DNA of 64,000 nt, taken from Tipula vernalis. Lineage: Eukaryota; Arthropoda; Insecta; Diptera; Tipulidae. Under the pieces are notes generated by a model. It was given only the letters and a program-made list of their open reading frames with translations. It was not told where the DNA came from and ran no database searches. Made by a program: the position numbers and the translations under genes. The stretch covers positions 264,602,641-264,666,640 of the forward strand of contig OY282560.1 in the NCBI GenBank assembly GCA_958295665.1. Reading direction: 5' to 3'. This document shows, piece by piece, positions 46,241 to 57,218 of the stretch. The first letter of the stretch is position 1. Every line of letters starts with the position of its first letter.

Positions 46241-47406
46241 TAGTTTCTAATCCAATTATACTAATCATTGGCTTATGAAATATTTTGAAAGTTACTGGAT
46301 GCTGAATTGTCCCGTTCGAGCAGATTGTTGTAATTTCACCAAGCACTTGCATTTTGTGATCCGTAAAAGACACAATATATTTAGTTTCGCTGGAATTAAT
46401 TTGTATTTTTAACGATTTTGCTTGATTTTCAGCCATTACATTGCATCTTGCGCCAGTGGCGATTTTGACTTTAGTATTTTTACTATTAATCGTAATATTT
46501 TCAATCCAATCACTCTCAGATTGAATATTGTCCAATATTGAACATACGAGAAGTTCCTCCTCATCACTACTAGCTTCGGCAATGACATTAACATTGTTAT
46601 TTTTAGTTTTGGACTTCATTATTGCAATTTTTTGTTTTGAGGTTCTACACATCTTATTCGTGTGTCCCTTGATTTGACACTTCGTACAAATTTCTTTGAA
46701 TGCTGGGCATTTACCTTGCTCGTGATTTGAACTGCATCTCTTGCAATTTATTGTATTTATTTGTGATTTGGTCTTCTCATTGTCATTGCTCTTCTGCCTT
46801 TTTTGAGATTTCATTATATTAACAGCTAATGTACCTGTTTTTGATTCCATTATTTTTACTTGCATTTGTCCCTGTTCAGCAGCTCTGCAACAATTTACTG
46901 CTTTATTTAAATCTAATTTATCCTCCGCGCGTAACTTTTGTCGTAATTGATTATCACTAACCCCAATCACGATTTTATCTTTGACCAAGTCTTCTGGTAA
47001 TCCACTGAAGTCACAATTTTTAGACTGTTTTAAGATTTTATTATAAAAATCATCAAATGATTCACCTGATTCTTGTCGCATATTGTTAAACGTATATCTT
47101 TCGAGCGTAATGTTTTTTTTTGGAACAAAATATTCCGTTAACTTTTTTTGTAGTACGGCTAAATCGTTTTGTTCATCCTTTGACAATTTAAGGTTATTAT
47201 AAATTGTGATTATATCAGGTCCTAAGCTGACCATTAACGTAGCACATTGTATTGTCGGTGATTTTTTTTGACAATTCTGTTGCTATTTCGAACCATTCGA
47301 ATTGTTGCAACCATTGCTTCCATGAATTTGAGGCGTCACCGCTTATGATAATACAATTTTTTGGTGGTTTTATTTCAGTCATCTTGTTAAAGATTTTACC
47401 TATCAC
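46218..47406 (-). pseudogene. Gypsy gag-protease, pseudogene
   Basis: The frame starts near 47406 (MIGKIFNKMTEIKPPKNC). A slip in a T8 run (47262-47269) shifts it into MVSLGPDIITIYNNLKLSKD. Two zinc knuckles follow: CKRCSSNHEQGKC and CTKCQIKGHTNKMC. The protease active site reads KIATGARCNVM, with Ala (codon 46460-46458) in place of the catalytic Asp of DTGA. The frame closes at 46218 after FHKSNK. Confidence 0.92.
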
Positions 47407-47557
47407 TTTTTAATGTTTTGTTGATTTTTATCAAATTTTTTTTTTTTTTTTGCTTACGTTTTCGTATTTCGCTGGTATTTATTATTCTTTTTACTTTATT
47501 ATTTTATTATTATTCGCTTTTAATTAGTTAAAAACAATAATCCCACTTCTGACACCA

Positions 47558-47667
47558 TGTAATGATACGCACATCGGTGAATCAATAATGCTTTATTTCA
47601 GTGCTACCAACCTAACATACATATGTATATATATAGTATAACATCAGTAATCATCATTTACATTACA
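47558..47667 (-). repeat. Gypsy 5' LTR (110 bp)
   Basis: Same sequence as 43150-43259. The primer-binding site lies directly inside it at about 47541-47557. Confidence 0.96.
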
Positions 47668-47830
47668 TACACCGGGTTTGTGTTAAAACCATAATATAGA
47701 AATTTGTGGCAACAAGGCGCAACAGCTTAAGCCGAATTTCATAATTTTTTTTAAAGATAAAGTTGAACATTAAATTCATTTGTTACTTATGTCGACTAAG
47801 CGCTTACGTAAAAATATATTTATACGTTAT

Positions 47831-47873
47831 ATTACAATGAAATAAATAAAATATTTATTTATTTCATTGTAAT
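47831..47873. repeat. 43-bp near-perfect palindrome
   Basis: The arms start ATTACAATGAAATAAATA and close with the exact complement around an AAATATTT centre. It lies between the gypsy element and the Tc1-like relict. Confidence 0.85.
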
Positions 47874-49348
47874 ACAACTTTACAAAAAAAAAAAAAAACA
47901 ATTCATTTTCCTAACAGTAAGTTAGAAAACAAAATCAAACAAAATATTTCGTGTTTATACTCTGAAGACACCATATTCACACCCCATTTTAATATCTGCT
48001 TTTGCCTCCGTTACAGCCAGGCAACGCTTAAACTTTGACTCAACCAGCCTCTTTTGTAAATTCAGGTGAAATTTTATTCCATTCTGTATCAACAATTTCC
48101 TTCAAATTCGAAATATTAGTCGGTTTCTGATGCTGTTTCTAATTTTCTCGAAGCCACTGCGCATACCGATTTGGTCGTCTGTTTTGGATCTCCATCGTGC
48201 TGAAATGTATACAATTCGGTGAGACTCAGCATATCACCACTAGAGGGAATTTAGGCTTGCAATGTATTGGTCTGTATTTCTTTATTCATTATACCGTATA
48301 TGAAACTTAATTTTCCCACTCGGTTCTATGACATACACCAACACATCAGCAGTTTTCCCAGTAAATAATTTAAAAAAAAAATCAATTAGAGCTTTAAAGG
48401 ATCAAGTTTCGCATTTTTATTCAGTGTGATTCATACCTCCACGTGAGTCGCAAACATTCCGCTTTGTAGCACTCCCCTGATTTTATCCAACCTCGTATAA
48501 ATCCGTTAGAGCCAAACAAATTAATTTTAGTTTCAACAGACCAAACTCTTTGGTTCCACTGTTCTAATGTCCCAGTTGCTTCTTCTCGTGCTCACCAAAG
48601 CCTTATTTTTTGGTTCTTTTTTGATATAAGAGGCTTTTTAAGAGCAGTCATTCCCATAAATCTAGTGGATTTTAGACGTCGTCGAACGGTTTGGTTCGAC
48701 ATTTCTATACCGAATGAAGTATTTATTTCGGCTGTAACTTTTCGAACTACAGTCGCGTCTTCTCTTGTCAAAGTTTTATAATTGTTTGTCTGGTTTAGAC
48801 AAAGGGTTTTACTATTTTTTTTTTATATCTACATCCTTTTTCGTGTAATTCCACAGGGACGGATAACGTTATATCACGTTAAACGAAAAACGTTAAGAAA
48901 CGGTAAAATTGCGAAGTTTTTCAAGAAAACTTAACCAAAACCATTACAATATGTAACCAAATAAAATAACGCTATAAAAAACCATAACCAAATAAAATAA
49001 CGCTATAAAAAATATTTTTGTTACTTTCTATATTTTTAATTCCATGAAAGCGCCATTGCATGGTCCGCATATATCCACCTGACCAAAAAAATAATAATTT
49101 CAGCGACACCAAATCATACAATTATGAACTATATTTTAACTGCTTAAAGAAAACACAATAAAAATGCACGAATGAATTAATAAATAAAAAATTATCAAAT
49201 GTGGTCGAAAAATACACAAAATGAAATAATAAATTATTATTCGCTCTTATTTTGCTGAACTTCGACATATTTTTAATTCCTGGTAGCATTATTTTTTTAT
49301 TGAATTCACATTTTTTCCTCACTCTTGAATCCTCATTTTCACTGGTCG

Positions 49349-52300
49349 CAGTGTTGCCAAATTGGCAATTTCAGTGCTAATTTAGCACTAATCATTTTAG
49401 TTTATCACTATAAAAATCTACTTTGCACTACTATTTAAATATTTTTGGCACTGGTCTAGTACTTGCAATAAAAAAATTTCATCCTTTATTTTCGTTGCTC
49501 AAAATATGAAACCAAAGGCCAAACTTATCCTAGATAGTCTGATATCCGATATATGTACATAAAACTAACTCATTTTCTATATAATATTTAGAGAGAGAAG
49601 TATAAGCATAGAAATTCAGTCATCCACTCTTTCTTTTCCCATTTCAACTACTAAAAATCAAGTGGATCACAGTTAACCGTAGTTCTTGTCAGTTTATTAA
49701 AATTATATTAAAAAAAATACTTAGTTTTTGAATTTATGAGTTTATATTAATAGTCGAAAATTTATTTATTATTTTATTGTCTATTTTTATTATTAAAATG
49801 TGAACGTGAGAGAGGAAAAATAGTTTTTTTTTTATGTATGTAAATGAAAAGTTAAAAATTCATTTCTGGTGGATACGTACTTGAAATGAATGTAAACTAT
49901 TCGGATGTTTCCGATAGTAATGATAATGAGTAATGATTCGTTTCACGTGGTTTACCCGTATTACCAGAAAAACGTATGTCGTTATTTGATGTTGATGTCG
50001 AATCTGATGAATGTTACGGTACCAATAAGTAAGTATAATTGCCAATTTATTTATTAACCATTAAAAAATTATCATTTCATATTTCTTGTATAGATCAAAA
50101 AACCATCGAGTACAAAAAAAACAACCTAACTAAAATTATACAATTCGTGAAGAATGGTTCCAAAATGAGAAATATAGGAATTGGATTGTTCGAGTGGAGA
50201 ACCACAAAAACAAATTATCATGCAAATACTGTAAAAATACTTTCTCTGCAAAAAAATGTATATTGGATAGACATGCGAGTATAGTAACAACCATATTTCG
50301 GCATCAACACCATTTATTGATCGTCGTCAACTCACTATTAGCTATCAAAAACCAAATCAAACAATTAATAATGATTTGGAAACATATTTGTATTTATATG
50401 TGGCTTGCCATCAATCGATTTTGCCTACGGGACACCAGTGATGAAACTGCCTAGAACAAAATGTACGAATACTATATAATACAAAACGTATTAGGCCTAC
50501 ATTTTCGAATGAACTTACAAAATGATGTTTGTGATTCCACGTTTACTATCTTAACTGACGAATCCAAGGATATAAGCGTTACCAAACATTTGGGGCTGGC
50601 CATAATATATTTTTCTAGACATCATGGTAAAATAATTTCAACATACTTAGAATTATCTGCGCTATCATCATGCGATGCACAGTCAATTGTATTTACAATC
50701 AAGGAAGTTTTAGCAAAGTTCAATCTAAATCTGAAAAACCTTCTGGGATTGGAAACAGACAATGCTACAGTAATGTTTTGGTGGTACACCATGCAAGCAA
50801 ATGTCTTCCGACAGAACTAGAATTTCTATTAGGGAAACCCATAATTGGTTTACCCATTCAAGCTGAAGGATGCATAAATATAAAGAATTATAGAAAATAA
50901 TTAACGACAATTTAGATCCATTAAACATCTCCAGAATTTCAGATACATATTGGCTTTCTATTGAAAAATCAATAAAAACGGTTTTATCGGCATTGTTAGA
51001 ATTAAGTACAATGTTTAACATCGAAAAGCAGGAGTGCAAAACAGCGGAAATTTTAAGCAGCCAAATGTATTCAAAGAAAGTTTATAAAATTTATTTAATT
51101 TTTTTGGAACCAATTTTAAAGGAAGTTTCCAGTGTAAATCTAGCATTCCAATCAAAATCAGCTGATCTATCTAAACTGTTAAACGATATGGTTAATTTAT
51201 TAAACTCATTAGCTCGAAAAATTGTTTATAATCGAAGATTTGACATATTCGAAATGAATATAAATGACTACGTAGATTAGTCAACGCAGTTAGGATATTA
51301 TATAGAAAATGAGCAGATACATTTTATTAAAAATTTAATATTCGAGCTAAAGAACAGATTACCAGATAACATTTTAAGATTAAAACAAATGAACGTTATT
51401 AGTATAGGAAAAGTTTTATCTAAGCATAAAGAGTCGATTCTTCCAATTTTGAAATGTTTCGAGACTGACCCGACAATTATAACTGAAATAGAGTTTCAGA
51501 ACCAAAACTTAGACACCATTAAGTGGCAGTCAACAACAACCGTAGTTTTGTGGTTAGAAATAGATAAATACCGAGATTCTGCTGGAAAAAATCCATTCGA
51601 GAATATAACAAAATTTGCAATAAAACTGTTAACACTTCCTCATTCGAACTGTGATATCGAACGAGTTTTCAGTCAAATAAATTTGGTCAAAAATAAAACC
51701 CGAAATCGTATGCAATTCGAAACATTAAAAGCTATTCTAACCATTAGATTCGGTTTGCAAAGGTATGGTCAATTTTGCAATAACTATATTTTGCCTCCTG
51801 ACGTTAACAAGAAAATTGTCACAATGGCCGCTTACAATAAGGATGAGGAAGAACTGCCGATTATTATTTATTAAATGACATAGACTAGAGTTTATTTATA
51901 TTTTCAAAGCTTCTAAAACATATGTACATGTGATTTAATATTAATGTTGCCAATGGCTTTATTCTTAAATTTTTCTACATAAGAAACTCACAAGAAGTAA
52001 TCAAATCTTAAGCTAAAAATTATTACATATTTTAAGTGATTAAGTCTCAACCAATGTTAATTCTTATTGTTAGTGTCCATTAATTAAATTGTATGGAATA
52101 TTAAGTGAAACATTTTATTTACAATTTTTAGTTTTGTTGTATAGTTTTATATACTTTGTTACTTTACTTCTACATATTATGTTAATTATAGTTTCAAATT
52201 ATAAAGATTAACGAAATAATTTATCAGGATTATTATTTAAATATTAATTTATTTAATATACTTATTATCATTTTGTTATATTGTTTTTATTATTGTTATA

Positions 52301-52566
52301 TACGGTTATATAACGGTTAACAAACCGTTTAAATCCTTAATTTTCATAGCAATTGAATTTGTCAAGCAAAATTATCAAGTAATTATTCCAACACCAATCT
52401 GTGATTTAATATTAACTTGTTATGTTGAATTAAATGAAGATATATGTATGTATTGAATACGAAAATAAAAGACTTAATTTTGATAAAAGTTTCACTATGT
52501 CCTATGAATTTAGCACATTTTTCGTAGTACTATTGCACTCAACCAAAATAAATGTGGGCAACACTG
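49349..52566 (+). mobile_element. hAT element with relict transposase
   Basis: 3218 bp. TIR is CAGTGTTGCC at both ends. The 8-bp flanks ACTGGTCG (49341-49348) and ACTGATCG (52567-52574) differ by one base. Subterminal TTAGCAC/GTGCTAA words occur at both ends. It carries one plus-strand transposase gene. Confidence 0.93.
50134..51874 (+). pseudogene. hAT transposase, pseudogene
   Basis: A BED-type zinc finger opens the readable frame: REEWFQNEKYRNWI, then KLSCKYCKNTFSAKKCILDR with the CxxC and His. TAG at 50455-50457 interrupts it. The catalytic domain follows: ILTDESKDISVTKHLGLAII holds the first Asp and GLETDNATVMF the second. The frame shifts between about 50790 and 50990. A TAG at 51278-51280 is next. 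The C-terminus (51389-51874) has the hAT dimerisation motif LLTLPHSNCDIERVFSQINL and NKTRNRMQFETLKAILTIR. Only three or so lesions suggest a moderately old copy. Confidence 0.9.
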
Positions 52567-53130
52567 ACTGATCGCTAGTTCTAGTGTTAAAACCTTATTA
52601 TACTGAAAAGGTTAATAATTTATTTAACTTTATATAATGTTATTTGTTCTATAACGTTAAAAACATTATTTAACGCTAAATAACGTTTTGTAACGAAACG
52701 TTTCACATGATTTAAGGTTAAATAACGTTAAAACGTAATCAAAAAAAAATTTGGGAATTTTTTCCAATAACGTAACGAAATCTTAGGGTTTTCCGACCCC
52801 TGAATTCCACAAGTTTTTTCTTATTTCGATGTTCAACTCTTGGTTTTCGCCATTCTGGAACTATTGACAGCTTCAACATGGATGAATTGGTTTTACAATA
52901 TTACAAATTACCAAACTATTCCGTTAGTTCAGTACCGTTACAATGTAGTTGTTCTGCTAGGGTGTGAATATTTATGTTGCGGTCAATGTATGAATATGAA
53001 ATTTTTTGTTTTTGTATTGTTAGTTCGATTTTTTTGTATGTTTATAGTTTTTTATTTATTTACTTGTCAAACAATTTTTCTTGAAATTGTATGCAAACGT
53101 CTAGATTGTGAATAATTTTGTTAGACAGTG

Positions 53131-53584
53131 TATGTGCTACTGCGTTTATTATTAACATTAAATTAATTAATTTTTTTTCTCACTGTGGTCCACAAAAAAA
53201 ATGAATATTACTAATATGAGTTACATATAGCCGCTAAGTTCATTTAGAATATTAATGCAATATATAAAAATTGGTAGGTTTGTCTTAGTACTACCCGCAG
53301 CAATCGCAGCCGCGAGAGGCCCACGGTTGTTTAGTTTGTAGATAAAGAAGAAATCGTTCCTGTTGCTAATAAATATTTTTTTTAGACAGGCCCAACAATT
53401 TTTTCTCGGTTGCTGAAGTGAAGTGAATGTCAGAGTAACTACACGTAATTTTACAAAAGGTTAAATTTGATTTGAAAAAGTGAAAAATTTGTTGAAACTT
53501 TCTTTCTAGAAAAATACCTAACCGCAACGGAAAACAATTTCTTGTTTTCCTCCTTAGGGGTGCCTTTGTCTTTAAAAAGGATAC
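53131..53584. other. Spacer without recognised features
   Basis: AT-rich; no supportable gene. Confidence 0.5.
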
Positions 53585-55002
53585 CAGCAGCTGTATTCTG
53601 AAAAAAACGTAACTAGGTGATTTACGTTTTTTTTGACAGCTAAAAACGTGAATCGCAAAATTAACGTTATTTCCTATTCCGATTAAAGAAAAACGCGCAC
53701 ATTTCCGACGTTAAAATCGTTTCCGACGTTTTTTGGTTGGGTTGTACATATATTCAAACTAAAATAATTTGGGTAGCGTTAAGTGTTAGAGCTTGACAAT
53801 AATAATAATTCAGACACAGGACAGTCAAGATAATAAGCGGAGCACTGCAGTGACAAGCAAGCAGCGGGATAGAGGATATGCTAAGATATAAATAGTGTTT
53901 TATTTTTCTGAGCCAATTAATATTTATAAATTAAACAATTTTTATTTAGTTTAGGGCTCTTTTTATTTCTTTTTAACTAATTAAAGCTTTAGTTTTCGAA
54001 CCTTATTTGGGTTCATTTTCAAAAGCGTAATGAAAAATATATCAAAAATTCCTTCTTTTATACATAAATCAAAAAATAAAGTAATCACAAATTTTTATTA
54101 AAACCGACTTTTCATGGAAACGCCCAGCCATGTATTTTCGAAAAAAACCTTGCTAATGCACTTTCATATAAAAACGGTGGTACAATTGAATAAAAATAAA
54201 GTTGCATGAGGCAAAAAACAATTTAGATGAACAAATCATAAGAGTTACTTACCAATATACGCGTAATCTTCAATGACATTTATTGTATTTGTACTTGATT
54301 TAATTTGTAGCATTTCCAAAATCGATCTTTTTCTAAAGTAATTTTTTTTTTTTTTTGTTTTTCAATTTTTATGTTATCTAAACTGATTTGATGGTTTGTA
54401 ATTTTCAGATGTCTTTTTAATTAGTTAAAAAGAATAAAAAGAGCCCTGAACCAAATAAAAATTGTTTAATTTATAAATATGCTAAGATGACTTGAAATAA
54501 ACAAACAAACAGTCATATCTTATTACCAAATATTTTAATTTTAATTTTTGTTAATTAAAGTTCAGTTAGATTTCATTTAAAAGATTCACAAGAAATTTCT
54601 AGCACGGTTTGGCCAATCCGGCAATGTTATTAATTATTATCAATATATTGATGTTTTATATTATGAATCCACTGGAAGCATTACAATATATAGTGCATAT
54701 GTGTATAATTTAAAATTACTAAACATTTCGATTCGGTGGCTTCCTGGTTGTTGCCTGTTCGCCAAAACATACATTTTATTGCTGTTATATTCGCAAACAG
54801 AGTTGTGTACTATTAATCGTTGTCAAATGGCATATTTTGATAGCCCATTTTTCTGTTTTCCAGTATTCTATGTTTTTTCGATGTTCGTGAACGTTTTTGT
54901 TTTATATCGGAATAGGAATTTGACAAAAAAGAAACGTTCACGTTAAGGAACATTACGTTACCCATTACGGTTTTTATACTTTTTTTCAGAATACAGCTGC
55001 TG
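53585..55002. mobile_element. TIR element with CAGCAGCTGTATTCTG ends
   Basis: The ends read CAGCAGCTGTATTCTGAAAA and its exact inverse; both subterminal parts are rich in AACGT words (ACGTTT, AACGTT). I see no target duplication and no transposase. A second inverted-repeat unit is inserted inside (53888-54476). Confidence 0.8.
53888..54476. mobile_element. Inverted-repeat element flanked by a 12-bp direct repeat
   Basis: ATATGCTAAGAT occurs at 53876-53887 and 54477-54488 and is probably a target duplication. The arms ATTTATAAATTAAACAATTT through GGGCTCTTTTTATT are inverted copies (about 53922-53995 and 54410-54476), but the left end has about 34 extra bases outside the arm. No coding region is visible. 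A 12-bp duplication does not point to one DNA-transposon superfamily. Confidence 0.65.
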
Positions 55003-56820
55003 AGCCAAACCAGTCAGTCTTTATTCTATAATGAATTCGTTCGATTTATAGTTTCTCATTTACCGAAATCTTTTTTACTACCGGTAAACGACAAATAAAA
55101 ACTAAAATTACCGGCAAACTCGGTAAAACCGGTTTATTTTGAAAACCTATTTTGAATATAAGGAAATTGAAAATTCAAAATTAAATTTGCATTTAGTGAT
55201 GGTGCTTTTTTTTTGGTTGTTTGGTATACGATTTTCGAGACATAATTGGTGAATCGGTATTTCGTAGCAGTCAGGTTAATCTAGATTTTCGAAATTATTC
55301 GAAAAGTAAATTATTTACGTTTTAAATGCTGGTGATTAACGCAAATAACATTTCCTTTGGTTTTGCATACTAACGGATATATCGATAATTGAGAACTTTC
55401 TAGAATATTCAAGATACTTTGAAAATTCGAAATTTTTGAGATTATTTCAAATTTCTTGATAGTTTTCAAATTATATTCGAAATTTGTGATGCTTTATTAA
55501 TATATTTAGAATTCGTCATAGCATTGGGTTGATTGCAAGAAATTTCGTTTTATTTGAAGCTATTGAACTATACCGTCCACACTCTCGAAATCAGATACTT
55601 TTAATTAATGCGAGACTGGACAATAGGAAGAAATAATTTTTTAACTAAAAGCTTTACTAGTTCATATGTATAAGAAGCAGTTTAGGTGCCCAAGAAAAAT
55701 TTTGCGAGGGGGCCGAAATTTGTAGTTACGCCACTGCGATTAGAGGGTTCTTCTCGGCTATTCTTGGGACAATTTTCTTTATTTCTAACAGTCTTTTGCT
55801 GAGTAAAATAATCTCTAAATTTTTCAAAATTGTCTATTTGATTAATTTTTTTTACATTATATGATTTTAAAATCTCTTTATAATGAAATTTAATAATGAA
55901 AAGCTACGTACTATCGAAAAACTCATGTATCAAAGTATATATTAAATAAGGAATTTCCTAATAAATTATTTAAAACCTATTATTTAAATATCTCTTAATA
56001 ATGTCAGTGACAGTTATAAGTTCATGATAATATGGAAAAATGAAAGTACATGCTAGAGATGGAGCCCGTTTGTATTGTTACATCTGCCTTATTTCGATGT
56101 AATTTCTTTATTAATTGTAAGACCGTGCTGAACGGTTCTCAATATTTCGAGTAATGTTTCTCTTAAAATACCGCTAATTTCTGCTAAAGACGCGTTGATA
56201 CCTTGGTGTACAAAAGAGCTCTAAACAAAACAAAGAGTTGTTGTAAAAAATGTCTCAATGATCAACGGAATAGATAAACTTTCAAGCCGTATATTAATTT
56301 CACGCCCTTCTTGATTTCTCCTGAAAATAGATTTCTTCCGTTCTTAATTTCTATATGGATTGGCAAGGTCAAAAGTTTACTGAACTGAGCGTTTACCGAG
56401 TTTACGGAAAAGTTTACTCAAACTTTCATTATGTGAGTAGTTGTTTATATAGTATTATTTTACCTATGTACCAATAAAATAAAGTGAATTTAAGGGATGG
56501 CTACACCTAAAGGACATTTTTATGTTTATTTTTTGGACCATCCTTTGAACTCCACCCTAAAAAACTATATTGAAATTAGTCAAAAAACCGGACGGACGAG
56601 CTTTTATTTGTGAACCCATAATAATTCCACTACTAGATACTACCATGTACAATGTACATGCTCAGAAAACCAATTATTATCGTGTGTAAATTATAAACCA
56701 TTTATTTCCTACAACGATACAGAATCATGCAAAAAAGAATTTCAATTTTATGAGAGAAGCTAAAAACTAAAACAAATTATATTTTCCGTAAATTTTATTG
56801 ATTTACACAATTTTTTAGTT
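55003..56820. other. Spacer without recognised features
   Basis: AT-rich. No gene or structured repeat that I can support, apart from loose TTCGAAA-type words at 55270-55500. Confidence 0.5.
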
Positions 56821-56837
56821 CCCGGGATCCCGGGAAA

Positions 56838-57218
56838 TTGGCTGTTGTCGCTTCCGACTCATGGGATATTAAAAAGAGTCCGGAAAGCCACTCTCTAATT
56901 ATCACCAAATATGGATTTTTAATATGCATTATTAATTTCCCCCGTACATATTATTTGAAACATTGTATTATCATAGATGACTTTGGTGCCAAGAGATTTA
57001 GTTCTTCGAAGGATTTCGCTACATTTACAAACGAATTCCCAGTTGTGAGAAAATTTTTCATGCCGCCTCCGGAATTCAATTGTGAGTTCCTCAAAGTGAC
57101 CAAATTTGAGGACGGAAGTGGATGGGACCTTTCCCGCTATAATAATCCGGGAAAAGTATCTCTATTTCGATCTAATTTGGGAGGGGTACCAAAGAGATTT
57201 GTCAAGATTTGTCAGTGA
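56838..57218 (+). CDS. Unassigned ORF of 127 codons, possible exon or relict
   Basis: An uninterrupted frame encodes LAVVASDSWDIKKSPESHSL, then FGAKRFSSSKDFATFTNEFP, FFMPPPEFNCEFLKVTKF and NLGGVPKRFVKICQ before TGA. Base composition is richer in GC than the flanks, and the amino-acid make-up is protein-like. It begins beside a CCCGGGATCCCGGG palindrome (56821-56834) and a TTTTTTAG acceptor-like site. I do not recognise the family. A lipid-binding domain exon is one guess, but I would not rely on it. Confidence 0.35.
   Translation: MAVVASDSWDIKKSPESHSLIITKYGFLICIINFPRTYYLKHCIIIDDFGAKRFSSSKDFATFTNEFPVVRKFFMPPPEFNCEFLKVTKFEDGSGWDLSRYNNPGKVSLFRSNLGGVPKRFVKICQ

Larger units (their letters stand above)
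43150..47667 (-). mobile_element. Ty3/gypsy LTR retrotransposon, complete but defective
   Basis: 4518 bp between identical 110-bp LTRs, with TACAC duplicated at 43145-43149 and 47668-47672. The minus strand carries gag, protease, RT-RNase H and integrase in that order. Next to the 5' LTR (right side) the primer-binding site reads TGGTGTCAGAAGTGGGA, complementary to a tRNA-Leu 3' end. Next to the 3' LTR lies a polypurine tract AAAAAGGGAGA. No envelope-like ORF follows integrase. Confidence 0.96.
48855..52802. mobile_element. Short hAT-like element, itself split by a larger hAT
   Basis: The ends read AGGGACGGATAACG and, inverted, CAGGGGTCGGAAAACC. AATTCCAC flanks both sides (48847-48854 and 52803-52810), an 8-bp duplication as for hAT. 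Without the inner element only about 720 bp remain, non-coding and rich in AACGTTA words. A 28-bp direct repeat (TAACCAAATAAAATAACGCT onward) lies at 48954 and 48985. Confidence 0.82.
47930..53130 (-). pseudogene. Tc1-like transposase split by a hAT-type insertion
   Basis: The gene reads on the minus strand from ATG near 52850 (MAKTK, then HRNKKKLVELHEKGC across the insertion point) to about 47960. TREDATVVRKVTAEINTSFG and TVRRRLKSTRFMGMTALKKP cover the DNA-binding region. The first catalytic Asp position is Val (VWSVETKINLFGS). The second is kept in QHDGDPKQTT. The SPDLNPIE block is deleted. TATTCACACCC occurs near both ends (47967 and inverted near 52965), as inner binding sites. Exact TIR ends are not resolved. 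The hAT-type element at 48855-52802 interrupts the N-terminus and duplicates AATTCCAC. Confidence 0.8.
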
